Part shown: in pieces, positions 37,190-47,934 of the stretch
Layout of the letters: each line of letters begins with the position of its first letter
How positions within the stretch are numbered: the stretch's first letter is position 1
Origin: Microbacterium foliorum
GTDB taxonomy: Bacteria; Actinomycetota; Actinomycetes; Actinomycetales; Microbacteriaceae
Direction: 5' to 3'
Assembly: GCF_003367705.1 (NCBI RefSeq)
Contig: NZ_CP031425.1
Span: 992,001-1,056,000, forward strand
DNA length: 64,000 nt
Made by a program: the position numbers and the translations under genes
Notes under the pieces: generated by a model
What the model was told of the DNA's origin: nothing
Seen by the model: the letters and a program-made list of their open reading frames with translations, nothing else
Database searches by the model: none

Positions 37190-38203
37190 TCACTCCCGGG
37201 CGGGAGCGACCGATCCGGCGGAGAGGTATTCGGGAGGGATCAGGTGGATGCGCGCGGGGGCGTGCGGGTCTTCGAGTCGCTGCACGGCGAGGTCGATGGC
37301 GAGCTCGCACGACTGCTGCGGCACCAGGGGGATCGTGTCCACGGGCACGGGGAGGGTCGTGGTGTCGAAGGACGCCGCCGCAGAGATCACCGACACGTCC
37401 GTGCCGACGGTCAGCTCGCGCTCGGCCACGACCGCGAGCAGTGCCTCGTGCACATCGCCGACCGCGTGCACCACGAAGGCGCGGATCCCGCGATCGAGGG
37501 CGGTCCCGACGGCCGTGCGCACGGCCGACACGTCGGTCGTCGTGACACCGGTGGTCGCCCACTCGAGGGCCACGCCCCGCAGCGTCGCCTGGGCCTGCAC
37601 CCCGCGCAGCAACCGGCGCGGGAAGTTGGACTTCACGTACGACACCTCGGTCTGACCGAGCAGCACGGCGGCGGTGTGACCGGCATCGGCGAGGCGGTCG
37701 ATCGCGAGGTGGCCGGTCGCCTCGAAGTCGAGGTCCACGCAGGTCAGCCCCTCGGCGTCGTCGGGGATGCCGATGAAGACGGTGGGGGAGCGCAGTGCGC
37801 GGGCGATGTCGGCCCGTGCGTCGTCGGGGGCGACGTCGAGCACGAGGATCGCATCGACCAGGTTGCTGGCGGCGACCCTGTTCATCCCCTCGGATGCCTG
37901 CTCGTCGGTCAGGAGCAGGATGTCGTACCCCCGGCGGCGCGCGGCCACGGTGGTCGCCAGCACGAACGCCATATGGGTGGGCGCGTGCGTGTCGGCTCGA
38001 AGCGGCTCGGTGAGCGCGAAGATGTGGGTTCGGCGCCCCGCCAGCATCCTGGCCCCGGCATCCGGCTCGTAGCCGAGGGACCGCACGGTGTCCTCGATGC
38101 GACGGCGGGTCTTCTCGGAGACGGGTCGCTTACCGCTGAGGGCGTAGGAGACGGTGCTGATGGACACCCCGGCGGCCTCGGCCACGTCGTGGATGGTCGT
38201 CAT
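37190..38203 (-). CDS. LacI family transcriptional regulator of the sugar importer operon
   Basis: 337 residues. The N-terminal helix-turn-helix is TIHDVAEAAGVSISTVSYALSG with a following hinge helix GRRTHIFAL region, then a periplasmic-binding-protein-like effector domain (SYVKSNFPRRLLRGVQA, GIRAFVVHAVGD). It is transcribed in the same direction as, and 136 bp upstream of, the binding-protein gene. Palindromes at 37142 (operon) and 38237 (own promoter) suggest repression of both, relieved by the imported sugar. Confidence 0.93.
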   Translation of the reverse strand: MTTIHDVAEAAGVSISTVSYALSGKRPVSEKTRRRIEDTVRSLGYEPDAGARMLAGRRTHIFALTEPLRADTHAPTHMAFVLATTVAARRRGYDILLLTDEQASEGMNRVAASNLVDAILVLDVAPDDARADIARALRSPTVFIGIPDDAEGLTCVDLDFEATGHLAIDRLADAGHTAAVLLGQTEVSYVKSNFPRRLLRGVQAQATLRGVALEWATTGVTTTDVSAVRTAVGTALDRGIRAFVVHAVGDVHEALLAVVAERELTVGTDVSVISAAASFDTTTLPVPVDTIPLVPQQSCELAIDLAVQRLEDPHAPARIHLIPPEYLSAGSVAPARE

Positions 38204-38236
38204 CGGGGCTCCGTCATCATCGTCAGGTCACAACGT

Positions 38237-38248
38237 CGAAGCGCTTCG
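38237..38248. promoter_or_regulatory. LacI-family operator, autoregulatory
   Basis: CGAAGCGCTTCG, a perfect 12-bp palindrome located 34 bp upstream of the regulator's start. Its core matches the site at 37142. Confidence 0.65.
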
Positions 38249-38409
38249 CCAGCAGCCTCGGGATCGATGATGACACGCGCCGCCGCTCCGCACAAGACTT
38301 TTGTGGGCAATCGCAACAAATACCGATGCCCTGCAGGGTGCCAGTGCTGGCAGGCACGCGACGCATGGCCGGCTCTCGAGAGAGAGGAGGTTCGGAACTC
38401 GACGCCTGC

Positions 38410-38868
38410 TTACGAGGCGATACGGATCTGGGCGATGACCTCGGAGTACTCGGTCTCGCCGACCGGGGTGAACCCGACTCGGAGGAAGAACGCCTCGGGG
38501 CCGTCTTCGCCGGCCTCGTAGATGACGTTGACGTGATCGAATCCGCGCGCCCTGGCCTCGTCGAGCAGACTCTCGACCGCGAAGCGGCCGACGCCCTTGC
38601 CCTGATCGTCGGCGTCGACGTTGATGCGCCACAGCACGGAGCGGAAGTGCTCCTCGGGCGCGTCGGCGTCGAAGTTGGCGCTGACGAACCCGACGACGTG
38701 GTCGTCTTCGAGCACGACTCGCTGCCAGGAGGTCTGCGGATCGATGACGGTCGCCGCGATGCCGTAGGACACCGGAGCGAGGAACTGCTCCTGCCCGGGC
38801 TTGAGCGACAGGTTGTTCACGGCGACGATCGTCGCGGCGGAGAGTTCGACCATGCGCAGTTCGGACAT
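38410..38868 (-). CDS. GNAT family N-acetyltransferase
   Basis: 152 residues. The acetyl-CoA-binding loop is DDQGKGVGRFAVESLL, in the position of the Q/R-x-x-G-x-G/A motif. WRINVDADDQ and HVNVIYEAGEDGPEAFFLRVGF are the flanking strands. The acceptor substrate is unknown. The start at 38868 follows a TAGCCT -10 box by 6 nt (leaderless); an upstream in-frame GTG at 38874 is less likely. Confidence 0.85.
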   Translation of the reverse strand: MSELRMVELSAATIVAVNNLSLKPGQEQFLAPVSYGIAATVIDPQTSWQRVVLEDDHVVGFVSANFDADAPEEHFRSVLWRINVDADDQGKGVGRFAVESLLDEARARGFDHVNVIYEAGEDGPEAFFLRVGFTPVGETEYSEVIAQIRIAS

Positions 38869-39043
38869 AGTCACAGGCTAACGCCTCGCGCGACATCGCG
38901 CCCGCAAACCCGGAGTATTGGTCGTGGACCGGGGCGGGAGGGCCCCTCGCGGCCGTGTGGGCGGCTCCGCGACCACGCCGCAAGGGCCGCTCAGGTATCT
39001 TGGTATCGAGACAAATATGCCCTCGCGAACGGAGAACCTCCTG

Positions 39044-41263
<2,220 letters not shown>

Positions 41264-41276
41264 CCGACGGCACGGA

Positions 41277-41318
41277 GAAGGGGCCGGATGCGCGAGCATC
41301 CGGCCCCTTCTTCTTCTC
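41277..41318 (+). terminator. icd terminator
   Basis: A perfect 15-bp stem GAAGGGGCCGGATGC with a 4-nt GCGA loop, followed by a T-rich TTCTTCTCC tract. It also separates icd from the convergent transpeptidase gene. Confidence 0.88.
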
Positions 41319-41359
41319 CTCTTCCCGGGCCGCGAGCGGAACCGAGGGGGAGGAGATGA

Positions 41360-42859
41360 TCAGTTGTGGACCGACACCTCGAGGCCGACGGGCGACCACT
41401 CATAGACGAACTTCGCGACGTCGATCGGCATGTTGACGCAACCGTGGCTGCGGGGCGAGCCGAAGGCATTGTGCCAGTAGGTGCCGTGGAAGCCCTCGTC
41501 TCCGTTGAAGTACGTGACCCACGGCACGTTCGGCGTCTCGGTGATCGATCCGTCGGGCTCACGGCTCTTCATCGTCTGCATGCGCACGTGCGCGTAGACC
41601 GTGAAGTTGCCGGTGTCGGTGGGCGTGGCCGCCTTGCCGGACGAGATCGCCCAGGAGCGCACGACCGCGCCGTTCTCGATGAGCGTCGCGGTCTGGGATC
41701 CGAGGTCGACGTCGATCTTGCGTACGAGGTTGACCGACTCGAACGGGGTCTCGGTGACGGCGAGCGGGACGACGCCGTCGGCGGCCTCGAGCTTGTCGGC
41801 GACCTCGGACGCGAGGTTCGAGGTGTCGCCGAGAGCACGACCGTTGACGCCCTCGGTCTCGGTGCGGAGCACCTCACCCGAGGAGTTCACGATGTTCGTC
41901 GCGTTGACGGGAGCGCGGTCGACGGCGCCCGCGAGGGAATCGATCGTCGTCTGGATGACCGCTTCGTCGGCGACCACACGCAGGGCTCCGTCGTCGTCGA
42001 CGACCGAGAACCAGCTCGCGGCCGTCGCGGGGTCGATCGGGACCGTGCGCTCTTCGCCGACGTAGAAGCCGATCGTGCCGAGCATTCCGTTCAATGAGGT
42101 CATCAGCGTCGTCGCGTCCTCATCGGTGACGGCGGCCGCCGCCTCGACGGGCGCGCCGGAGAACTCGAGGCTCTTGCCGCCGTCGGCGACGGTGTCGGCG
42201 ATGGCCGAGGCGAGGCCGTCGATGTCGACGGCCGTTCCGGAGACCGACGGGGTGACCGTGTAGGCGGCGGTCGCCGCGTCGAAGACCACGCCGGCATCGG
42301 TCGGGTCCTGGTAGCTGGTGGGGACGGCCGCGCGCAGCGCGGAGTCCGCGGTCGCAGGGTCAAGGGTGATCTCGCCCGCGATGGGGTCGCCCATCCATGC
42401 TCCGAGATTCCAGAGCGGATGCTCCGCGAAGGCCTTGTCGGCGAGCGCTCCGGCATCGATCGACGCACCGAGGTCGGCGCCCGTGAGGACCACCTCGTCG
42501 CCTGCGCCGGTGAGCGTGACCTCGGTCTCGGCGACGTGCGCATCGATCGCGTCAGCGGCGGCGCCGGGGGTGAGCCAGCCGACGGGGATGCCGGCGACGC
42601 TGGTGCCCGGGGCGATGAGGATCATCGACGCGGCGCCCGCGGCGAGCACGACCGCTCCCGCTCCGAGCCCGATCCACAGACCGAGGCGCTTCTTCTTGGG
42701 TGCGGGCTCGATGGGAGCCCAGGCGACCTCGGGGTCACCGCTCTGCGGCGGGAGGGCGGCGGTGGGCGTATCGGAATCCTGCGGGACGGCGGCATCCGTC
42801 GCCTCGTTCAGCTTCTCGGTCTTCGCATCCTGAGCTGAGATCAGATCGGTCACGAACAT
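41360..42859 (-). CDS. L,D-transpeptidase with YoaR-like peptidoglycan-binding domains
   Basis: 499 residues. A cytoplasmic tail of about 55 residues is followed by a membrane anchor (KKKRLGLWIGLGAGAVVLAA). Two putative peptidoglycan-binding-4 domains cover about 100-350. The C-terminal YkuD domain has the catalytic motif HNAFGSPRSHGCVNM, the Cys at about 474. The enzyme forms 3-3 crosslinks or attaches proteins to peptidoglycan outside the membrane, and is intrinsically resistant to most beta-lactams (family knowledge). Start uncertain: GTG 42862, ATG 42859 and GTG 42853 are all in frame, the last having GGGGGG 8 nt upstream. Confidence 0.92.
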   Translation of the reverse strand: MFVTDLISAQDAKTEKLNEATDAAVPQDSDTPTAALPPQSGDPEVAWAPIEPAPKKKRLGLWIGLGAGAVVLAAGAASMILIAPGTSVAGIPVGWLTPGAAADAIDAHVAETEVTLTGAGDEVVLTGADLGASIDAGALADKAFAEHPLWNLGAWMGDPIAGEITLDPATADSALRAAVPTSYQDPTDAGVVFDAATAAYTVTPSVSGTAVDIDGLASAIADTVADGGKSLEFSGAPVEAAAAVTDEDATTLMTSLNGMLGTIGFYVGEERTVPIDPATAASWFSVVDDDGALRVVADEAVIQTTIDSLAGAVDRAPVNATNIVNSSGEVLRTETEGVNGRALGDTSNLASEVADKLEAADGVVPLAVTETPFESVNLVRKIDVDLGSQTATLIENGAVVRSWAISSGKAATPTDTGNFTVYAHVRMQTMKSREPDGSITETPNVPWVTYFNGDEGFHGTYWHNAFGSPRSHGCVNMPIDVAKFVYEWSPVGLEVSVHN

Positions 42860-42951
42860 CACCCCCCGGTTTTCTCGTGTGTCCTCACTGCTATGCTACG
42901 CGATCGCAGGTAACGGGGAGGCAACGGTCCGTGGGGCCGAGTGGCAGGCCC

Positions 42952-43359
42952 TCAGTCGGAGACGACCGCGAGCCCGTCGATCTCGACGAGCATCTCCTCG
43001 CGGGGGAGTCCGGTGAACACGGTGGTCCGGGCGGGCAGGACGTCGCCGGTCGTGTGGGCGCTGACGAACGCGCCGTACGCCTCGTTCATGATCGGGAAGT
43101 CCTCTCGCGCGGTGAGATACACGCGCAGCATCACGACGTCGTCGAAGGTCGCTCCCGATGCTTCGACGATCGCCTTCACGTTCTCGAGGGTGCGAGTGGT
43201 CTGCGCGGCCACGTCGCCGGGGAACAGGTACTCGTTCGTCTGCGGATCGACGGGGCCCTGCCCGGAGACCTGCACGATCGGTCCCTTGCGCACGCCCTGC
43301 GAGAACGTGTGGGCGGGGGCGGGGGCAGCGTCGGTCGAGATGCGGATCTTCGCGGTCAT
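42952..43359 (-). CDS. RidA (YjgF/YER057c/UK114) family enamine/imine deaminase
   Basis: 135 residues. The signature TFSQGVRKGPIVQVSGQGPVD (split) and NVKAIVEASGATFDDVVMLRVYL are typical, and the trimer-interface Arg is in LPARTTVF. RidA proteins hydrolyse reactive 2-aminoacrylate and related imines left by PLP-dependent dehydratases. The divergent neighbour is such a PLP enzyme, with start codons 25 bp apart, so a joint function is likely. A TAGGGT -10 box lies 6 nt upstream of ATG 43359. Confidence 0.9.
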   Translation of the reverse strand: MTAKIRISTDAAPAPAHTFSQGVRKGPIVQVSGQGPVDPQTNEYLFPGDVAAQTTRTLENVKAIVEASGATFDDVVMLRVYLTAREDFPIMNEAYGAFVSAHTTGDVLPARTTVFTGLPREEMLVEIDGLAVVSD

Positions 43360-43365
43360 ACCTCC

Positions 43366-43378
43366 ACCCTAGTAGCCT
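43366..43378. promoter_or_regulatory. Overlapping divergent promoters of ridA-like and PLP-enzyme genes
   Basis: TAGGGT (minus strand, 43366-43371) and TAGCCT (plus strand, 43373-43378) are -10 boxes placed back to back, each exactly 6 nt from its start codon. Polymerases cannot occupy both at once, so the two genes compete or are jointly controlled. Confidence 0.55.
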
Positions 43379-43384
43379 TGTTAG

Positions 43385-44602
43385 ATGCCTCTACAAATTC
43401 CGGATCCTGTTCTCGGCACGTGGGCGAAGGGCTTCTCGGCGCGCACCGCGGGCATCCGTCTCTCCGAGATCGCTGGCGCGGATCTGCACCTCTCCGATCT
43501 GACCACTCCGATCCTGACGGTGCACGAGGCCGCGCTGGCGCACAACGAGATGACGGTGTTCGACTGGGCGTCCGAGCAGGGGGTCTTGCTGGCGCCGCAC
43601 GGGAAGACGACGATGGCACCGGCGCTCTGGCAGCGTCTGCTCGATGCGGGGGCGTGGGGGATCTCGGTCGCGACGACGTGGCAGGCCGAGGTCGCGGTCG
43701 CGGCCGGGGTGCGCACCGTGCTCATCGCGAACGCCGTGACCGACCGCGAGGCGGCCCGCCACCTCGGCGCACTGCTCGCCGGGGACGCCGGGCTGCGCAT
43801 CCTGTGCTGGGCCGATTCGCCGACCACGGTGGGCATCTTGGCGGATGCTCTCTGTGACGCGCCGCGGCCCCTCGACGTGCTCGTCGAACTCGGCGGTGCG
43901 GGTGGTCGCACGGGTGCGCGCAGCCTCGCCGAGGGCGAGAGCATCGCCGAGGCGATCCTCGATGCTCCGGGGCTTCGTCTCGCCGGGGTCACCGGATACG
44001 AGGGGCCGTTCGGACCCGACCGCAGCGCGACGTCGATCGCGGCGGTCGACGCCTACCTCGAGACCCTCGTGACCCTGCACCGGCGTCTCGCGTACTCAGA
44101 GGATGTGCGTCCGGTGCTGAGTGCCGGTGGCAGTGCCTTTCCCGACCGGGCGGCCGCGGTCCTCGCTCCGCACCGGGCCGATGCCGACATCGTGCTGAGG
44201 TCCGGGGCGTTCCAGATCCACGACGACGGCTTCTACTCACGGATGTCGCCGTTCGGTCCGCTCACCTCGACCGCTCCGCTGCGGTCGGCGATGCACGCCT
44301 GGTCGCGCGTCGTCTCGCAGCCCGAGCCGAACCTCGCACTCCTCGACGCGGGGCGCCGCGATGTGCCGTTCGATCTCGGTCTGCCGATCCCGCAGTCCGT
44401 CGACGGCGAGATCACGGCGCTCAACGATCAGCACGCCTTCCTCCACCTCGCGGACACCGCGTCGGTGGTGCCCGGCGACGTCGTGCGTCTCGGACTGTCG
44501 CACCCGTGCACGGCCTTCGACAAGTGGCGCGTCGTGGCGGTCATCGACGACCCCGATGCCGACGACCCGCGCGTCGTCGGAGCGGTGGCGACGTGCTTCT
44601 GA
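43385..44602 (+). CDS. PLP-dependent D-serine dehydratase/D-threonine aldolase-like enzyme
   Basis: 405 residues with the alanine-racemase-type barrel and the DSD/DTA C-terminal domain. The PLP-binding Lys is in LLAPHGKTTMAPALW (about residue 77). The metal-binding His-x-Cys typical of eukaryotic-type D-serine dehydratase is seen in LSHPCTAFDKW near the C-terminus. GLPIPQSVDGEITALNDQHAFL precedes it. Expected reactions are loss of ammonia from a D-hydroxy-amino acid, or aldol cleavage. It abuts RidA and overlaps the D-aminoacylase-GH20 gene by 10 nt, so its substrate probably comes from that enzyme (inference). Confidence 0.87.
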   Translation: MPLQIPDPVLGTWAKGFSARTAGIRLSEIAGADLHLSDLTTPILTVHEAALAHNEMTVFDWASEQGVLLAPHGKTTMAPALWQRLLDAGAWGISVATTWQAEVAVAAGVRTVLIANAVTDREAARHLGALLAGDAGLRILCWADSPTTVGILADALCDAPRPLDVLVELGGAGGRTGARSLAEGESIAEAILDAPGLRLAGVTGYEGPFGPDRSATSIAAVDAYLETLVTLHRRLAYSEDVRPVLSAGGSAFPDRAAAVLAPHRADADIVLRSGAFQIHDDGFYSRMSPFGPLTSTAPLRSAMHAWSRVVSQPEPNLALLDAGRRDVPFDLGLPIPQSVDGEITALNDQHAFLHLADTASVVPGDVVRLGLSHPCTAFDKWRVVAVIDDPDADDPRVVGAVATCF

Positions 44603-47600
44603 GCAGCGAGAAGCCGGTCAGGGTCTACCGGGAGGCGACCGTCGTCGACGGCACAGGGGGCAGCCGGTTCGTCGCCGACGTGGCCGTCGAGGGGTCTCGC
44701 ATCGTCGCCGTCATCGGGGCCGACGACCCCCGACGGCTGCAGCTGCCGGGCGACGCGGTCGAGGTGGCGGCCGCGGGCCTCGTGCTCGCTCCGGGATTCA
44801 TCGACATGCACGCGCACAGCGAGCTCGCGGTGCTGCAGGGCGCGACCCACGACGCGAAGATCCTGCAGGGCGTCACCACCGAGGTGCTCGGCCAGGACGG
44901 ACTGGGCTATGCGCCGCTCGATGACGACACCGCGACGATCATCCCCGCACAGATAGCCGGATGGAACGGGATGCCGGATCACGCTCCCTGGCGCTCGATG
45001 GATGACCTCCTCACCGCGATCGACGGTGCATCCGTCGCGAACGCGGCCGTGCTCGTACCGCAGGGGAACCTGCGGATGATGGTCGTCGGGCACGAGAACA
45101 GGCGGGCCACGCACGCCGAGATCCGCGAGATGTCCACGATCCTGGCGGCGGCGATGGATGCCGGGGCCTTCGGGATGTCGAGCGGTCTGACCTACACCCC
45201 CGGCATGTACGCCGATACGGCCGAACTCGAGGCGCTCTGCCGGGTGGTCGCCGAACGGGGCGGGTACTGGGCGCCGCACACCCGCAGCTACGGGGGAGCG
45301 GCGCTCGACGCCTACTGTGAGGTGCTCGACATCGGCCGCCGCACCGGGTGCCCGATCCACCTGACGCACGCGACGATGAACTTCGCACCGAACAGGGGTC
45401 GCGCGGCGGAACTGCTCGCCCTGGTCGACGCGGCGTCCGACGACGGCGTCGACGTCACCCTCGACACCTACCCGTATCTGCCCGGGGCCACGACCCTGGC
45501 GGCGCTCCTTCCCAGTCGGCTCGCCGAGAGCGGCGACCTGCTGGGCGCCCTCGCCGCTCTCGACCGCGCAGGTCGCGAAGCCGTGCGCATCGAGCTCGAG
45601 GATGTCGGTTCGGACGGCTTCCACGGCGAACGCGCCGACTGGGATTCGATCCAGATCTCGGGCGTCTCGGTTCCGCACCTGACGGGGCTTGTCGGCCGCA
45701 CGATCGCCGAGATCGCGGCCTCGTCGGGAAGGCGCGCCATCGATGTCGTGATCGACACGATCCTCGCCGACCGCGGCGCCACGGGCATCCTGATGCATGT
45801 GGGCGACGAGGAGAACGTCCGCGCGATCATGCGGCACCCGCGCCATTGCGGAGGCAGCGACGGCATCCTCGTCGGGGCGAGGCCGCACCCGCGGGGGCGG
45901 GGGACGTTCGCGCGATACCTCGGGCATTACGTCCGCGAGCTCGGCGTGCTGACCCTCGAGGAGGCCGTGCGGCACCTGGCGGGCACGCCGGCCGCACGTC
46001 TCGGCCTCGACCGCGGCGATGCGCCTCGCGGAACGATACGCGAGGGGGCCACCGCGGACCTCGTGCTGTTCGACGCCGCGACCGTCGATGCCGGGGCGAC
46101 GTTCGACGCGCCCCTCGAGCCGCCGGTCGGGATCGTCGAGGTGGTGATCGCGGGAGTTCCCGTCGTGCTCCGCGGCGAGGTGACGGGCGCGACCCCCGGC
46201 GGCGCGCTGCGCAGCACGCCGCCGCCGCATCGGGCCACGGTGCCGCAGGTGCTCGTATCGGTGGATCCGGCCGCCCCGCCGTTCGAATGGACCGCGCAGA
46301 CCCCCCTGGCCGCGTCCCAGGCGCTCGCCGCGAGCGTCTCGCGACTGGCGGCATCGGTGACCCGCAGAGATCACCCCGGCGCACCCGAAGCGTCGGAGTC
46401 GGAGGCCGGCCCCGCGATCGTCCTGCGCGTCGACGACTCGCTCGCCGCCGAGCCGTTCGCACGCGGGCGGATCGGCAGGGAGGCCTTCCGCATCACGGTC
46501 TCGGCGACGACGATCGACGTGCAGGGCGCGAGCCCCGAGGGAGTGTTCCGCGGTGCGACCGCTCTGCTGCAGCTGCGCGAGCCGGGTGCGGAGCGCGCCC
46601 GCATCCCCGCCGGTGTCTGGCAGGGAGCTCCCGCGCATGCCTGGAGAGGGGTGATGCTCGATGTGGCCAGGCACTTCCGTCCTCCCGAGGACGTGCGGCG
46701 ACTGATCGATCTGCTCGCCGACCACCATCTGTCCGTGCTGCACCTGCATCTGACCGATGATCAGGGCTGGCGCTTCGAGGTGCCGGGTTACCCCCGACTG
46801 GTCCGTGTGGGTGCGCGCCGCGAGGGGACGCAGCGCGGGCACGGTCCGCTGGCCACGGTCGAGGCGGGAGTGCACGAAGGGCACTACACGGATGCCGAGC
46901 TGCGCGCCCTCGTCGCCTACGCCGCCGAGCGGTTCGTGACGATCGTGCCCGAGGTCGAGCTGCCGGGGCACGTGCAGGCAGCGCTCGCCGCGTATCCGGA
47001 GCTCGGCAATGCCGACGTCGCCGAGATGGCGACCGGGCCCTGGCAGCGGTTCGGGGTGAATCCCCGCACTCTCGCGCCGACCGACGAGGCTCTCGCGTTC
47101 GGGCGGGCGGCGATCGATGCTCTGTGCGATCTCTTCGACGCGCCCTGGATCGGGATCGGCGGCGACGAGGTGCCGGTGACCGAATGGGCGGCGAGCGCGG
47201 CCGCGGCCGAGCGGATGCGCGAACTGGGTCTCTCGACGGTGCAGGAGGTGCAACCGTGGTTCACCGCGCACTTCGTCGAGCACGTGCGCCGTCGCGGTCG
47301 CACCGCACTCGCGTGGGACGAGGTGCTCGAGGGCGACGTGCCGCAGCGGGTGGCGATCCTGGCCTGGCGCGGTCCCGTCGCTCTGCGCGCGGCGGTGCGC
47401 CGCGGACTGCCGGTGATCGCGTGTCCCGATCTGCACGCGTACCTCGACTACCCGCAGTCGGAGTCGCCCGAGGAACCGATCCGGGTGGGGCCGCCGTTGC
47501 CGATCGAGCAGACCTACGCGCTCGAGATCGACGAGGCGGCGCTGGGAGGGCAGGCCAATGTGTGGACCGAGCATCTGCCGACGAGGGAGCGGGTCGACTT

Positions 47601-47907
47601 CGCGATGTTCCCCCGGCTCAGCGCGATCGCCGAACGGCTGTGGGACGGGGGAGAGCCCCCGCCTTTCGCAGGCTTCGCACGCCGTCTGCGGGTGCACCTG
47701 CGGCGGCTCGCGCATGCGGGGGTGGGGTATCGTCCTCTGGACGGTCCGTCGCCGTCGCAGCGGCGACCCGGCGTGCCGGGCACACCGCTCACGCGACAGG
47801 CGCGGGAGGAGATCGTCGAGGCGCTCGTGGCCCGGTTGTCGGGGTCGTCTTCGGAGTCTTCCGCGGGTCCGGGACATCGCTCTCGGCATAATGTAACGTT
47901 TCCGTAA
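44593..47907 (+). CDS. Fused N-acyl-D-amino-acid deacylase and GH20 beta-N-acetylhexosaminidase
   Basis: 1104 residues without signal peptide. Residues 1-545 are a D-aminoacylase-type amidohydrolase: FIDMHAHSE (HxH metal site), QGVTTEVLGQDGLGYAP, APHTRSYGG, IHLTHATMN and SDGILVGARPHPRGRGTF. The Cys zinc ligand of the Alcaligenes enzyme (GNCG) is Asp here (GQDG). The natural end of that family, VPVVLRGEVTGATPGGALR, runs straight into a GH20b domain (about 560-665) and the GH20 barrel: WRGVMLDVARHF, LHLTDDQGWR, PEVELPGH and IGGDEVPVTEW with the catalytic Asp-Glu (about 858-859). No stop codon or ribosome-binding site exists at the joint. The start is GTG 44593, inside the end of the PLP gene. 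It probably acts on imported wall or chitin fragments. Confidence 0.88.
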   Translation: MLLSSEKPVRVYREATVVDGTGGSRFVADVAVEGSRIVAVIGADDPRRLQLPGDAVEVAAAGLVLAPGFIDMHAHSELAVLQGATHDAKILQGVTTEVLGQDGLGYAPLDDDTATIIPAQIAGWNGMPDHAPWRSMDDLLTAIDGASVANAAVLVPQGNLRMMVVGHENRRATHAEIREMSTILAAAMDAGAFGMSSGLTYTPGMYADTAELEALCRVVAERGGYWAPHTRSYGGAALDAYCEVLDIGRRTGCPIHLTHATMNFAPNRGRAAELLALVDAASDDGVDVTLDTYPYLPGATTLAALLPSRLAESGDLLGALAALDRAGREAVRIELEDVGSDGFHGERADWDSIQISGVSVPHLTGLVGRTIAEIAASSGRRAIDVVIDTILADRGATGILMHVGDEENVRAIMRHPRHCGGSDGILVGARPHPRGRGTFARYLGHYVRELGVLTLEEAVRHLAGTPAARLGLDRGDAPRGTIREGATADLVLFDAATVDAGATFDAPLEPPVGIVEVVIAGVPVVLRGEVTGATPGGALRSTPPPHRATVPQVLVSVDPAAPPFEWTAQTPLAASQALAASVSRLAASVTRRDHPGAPEASESEAGPAIVLRVDDSLAAEPFARGRIGREAFRITVSATTIDVQGASPEGVFRGATALLQLREPGAERARIPAGVWQGAPAHAWRGVMLDVARHFRPPEDVRRLIDLLADHHLSVLHLHLTDDQGWRFEVPGYPRLVRVGARREGTQRGHGPLATVEAGVHEGHYTDAELRALVAYAAERFVTIVPEVELPGHVQAALAAYPELGNADVAEMATGPWQRFGVNPRTLAPTDEALAFGRAAIDALCDLFDAPWIGIGGDEVPVTEWAASAAAAERMRELGLSTVQEVQPWFTAHFVEHVRRRGRTALAWDEVLEGDVPQRVAILAWRGPVALRAAVRRGLPVIACPDLHAYLDYPQSESPEEPIRVGPPLPIEQTYALEIDEAALGGQANVWTEHLPTRERVDFAMFPRLSAIAERLWDGGEPPPFAGFARRLRVHLRRLAHAGVGYRPLDGPSPSQRRPGVPGTPLTRQAREEIVEALVARLSGSSSESSAGPGHRSRHNVTFP

Positions 47908-47934
47908 CCCTGCCTGTGCTATTCGGGGCAGGAC

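Noticed and set aside
38300..38409. Small gene or terminator between the LacI and GNAT genes
   Set aside because: Only a weak imperfect hairpin (TGCC...GGCA around 38325-38362) is seen. There is no frame with start, ribosome site and normal codon use.
39017..39043. ATG 39017 as start of isocitrate dehydrogenase
   Set aside because: It adds nine residues not expected for the family; GTG 39044 has GGAG at proper spacing and gives the usual N-terminus [14 protein letters not shown]. Not fully excluded.
46209..46260. Internal start making the GH20 half a separate gene
   Set aside because: In-frame GTG codons exist (PQVLVSV region), but no Shine-Dalgarno-like sequence or TANNNT box precedes them and no stop codon ends the deacylase half.
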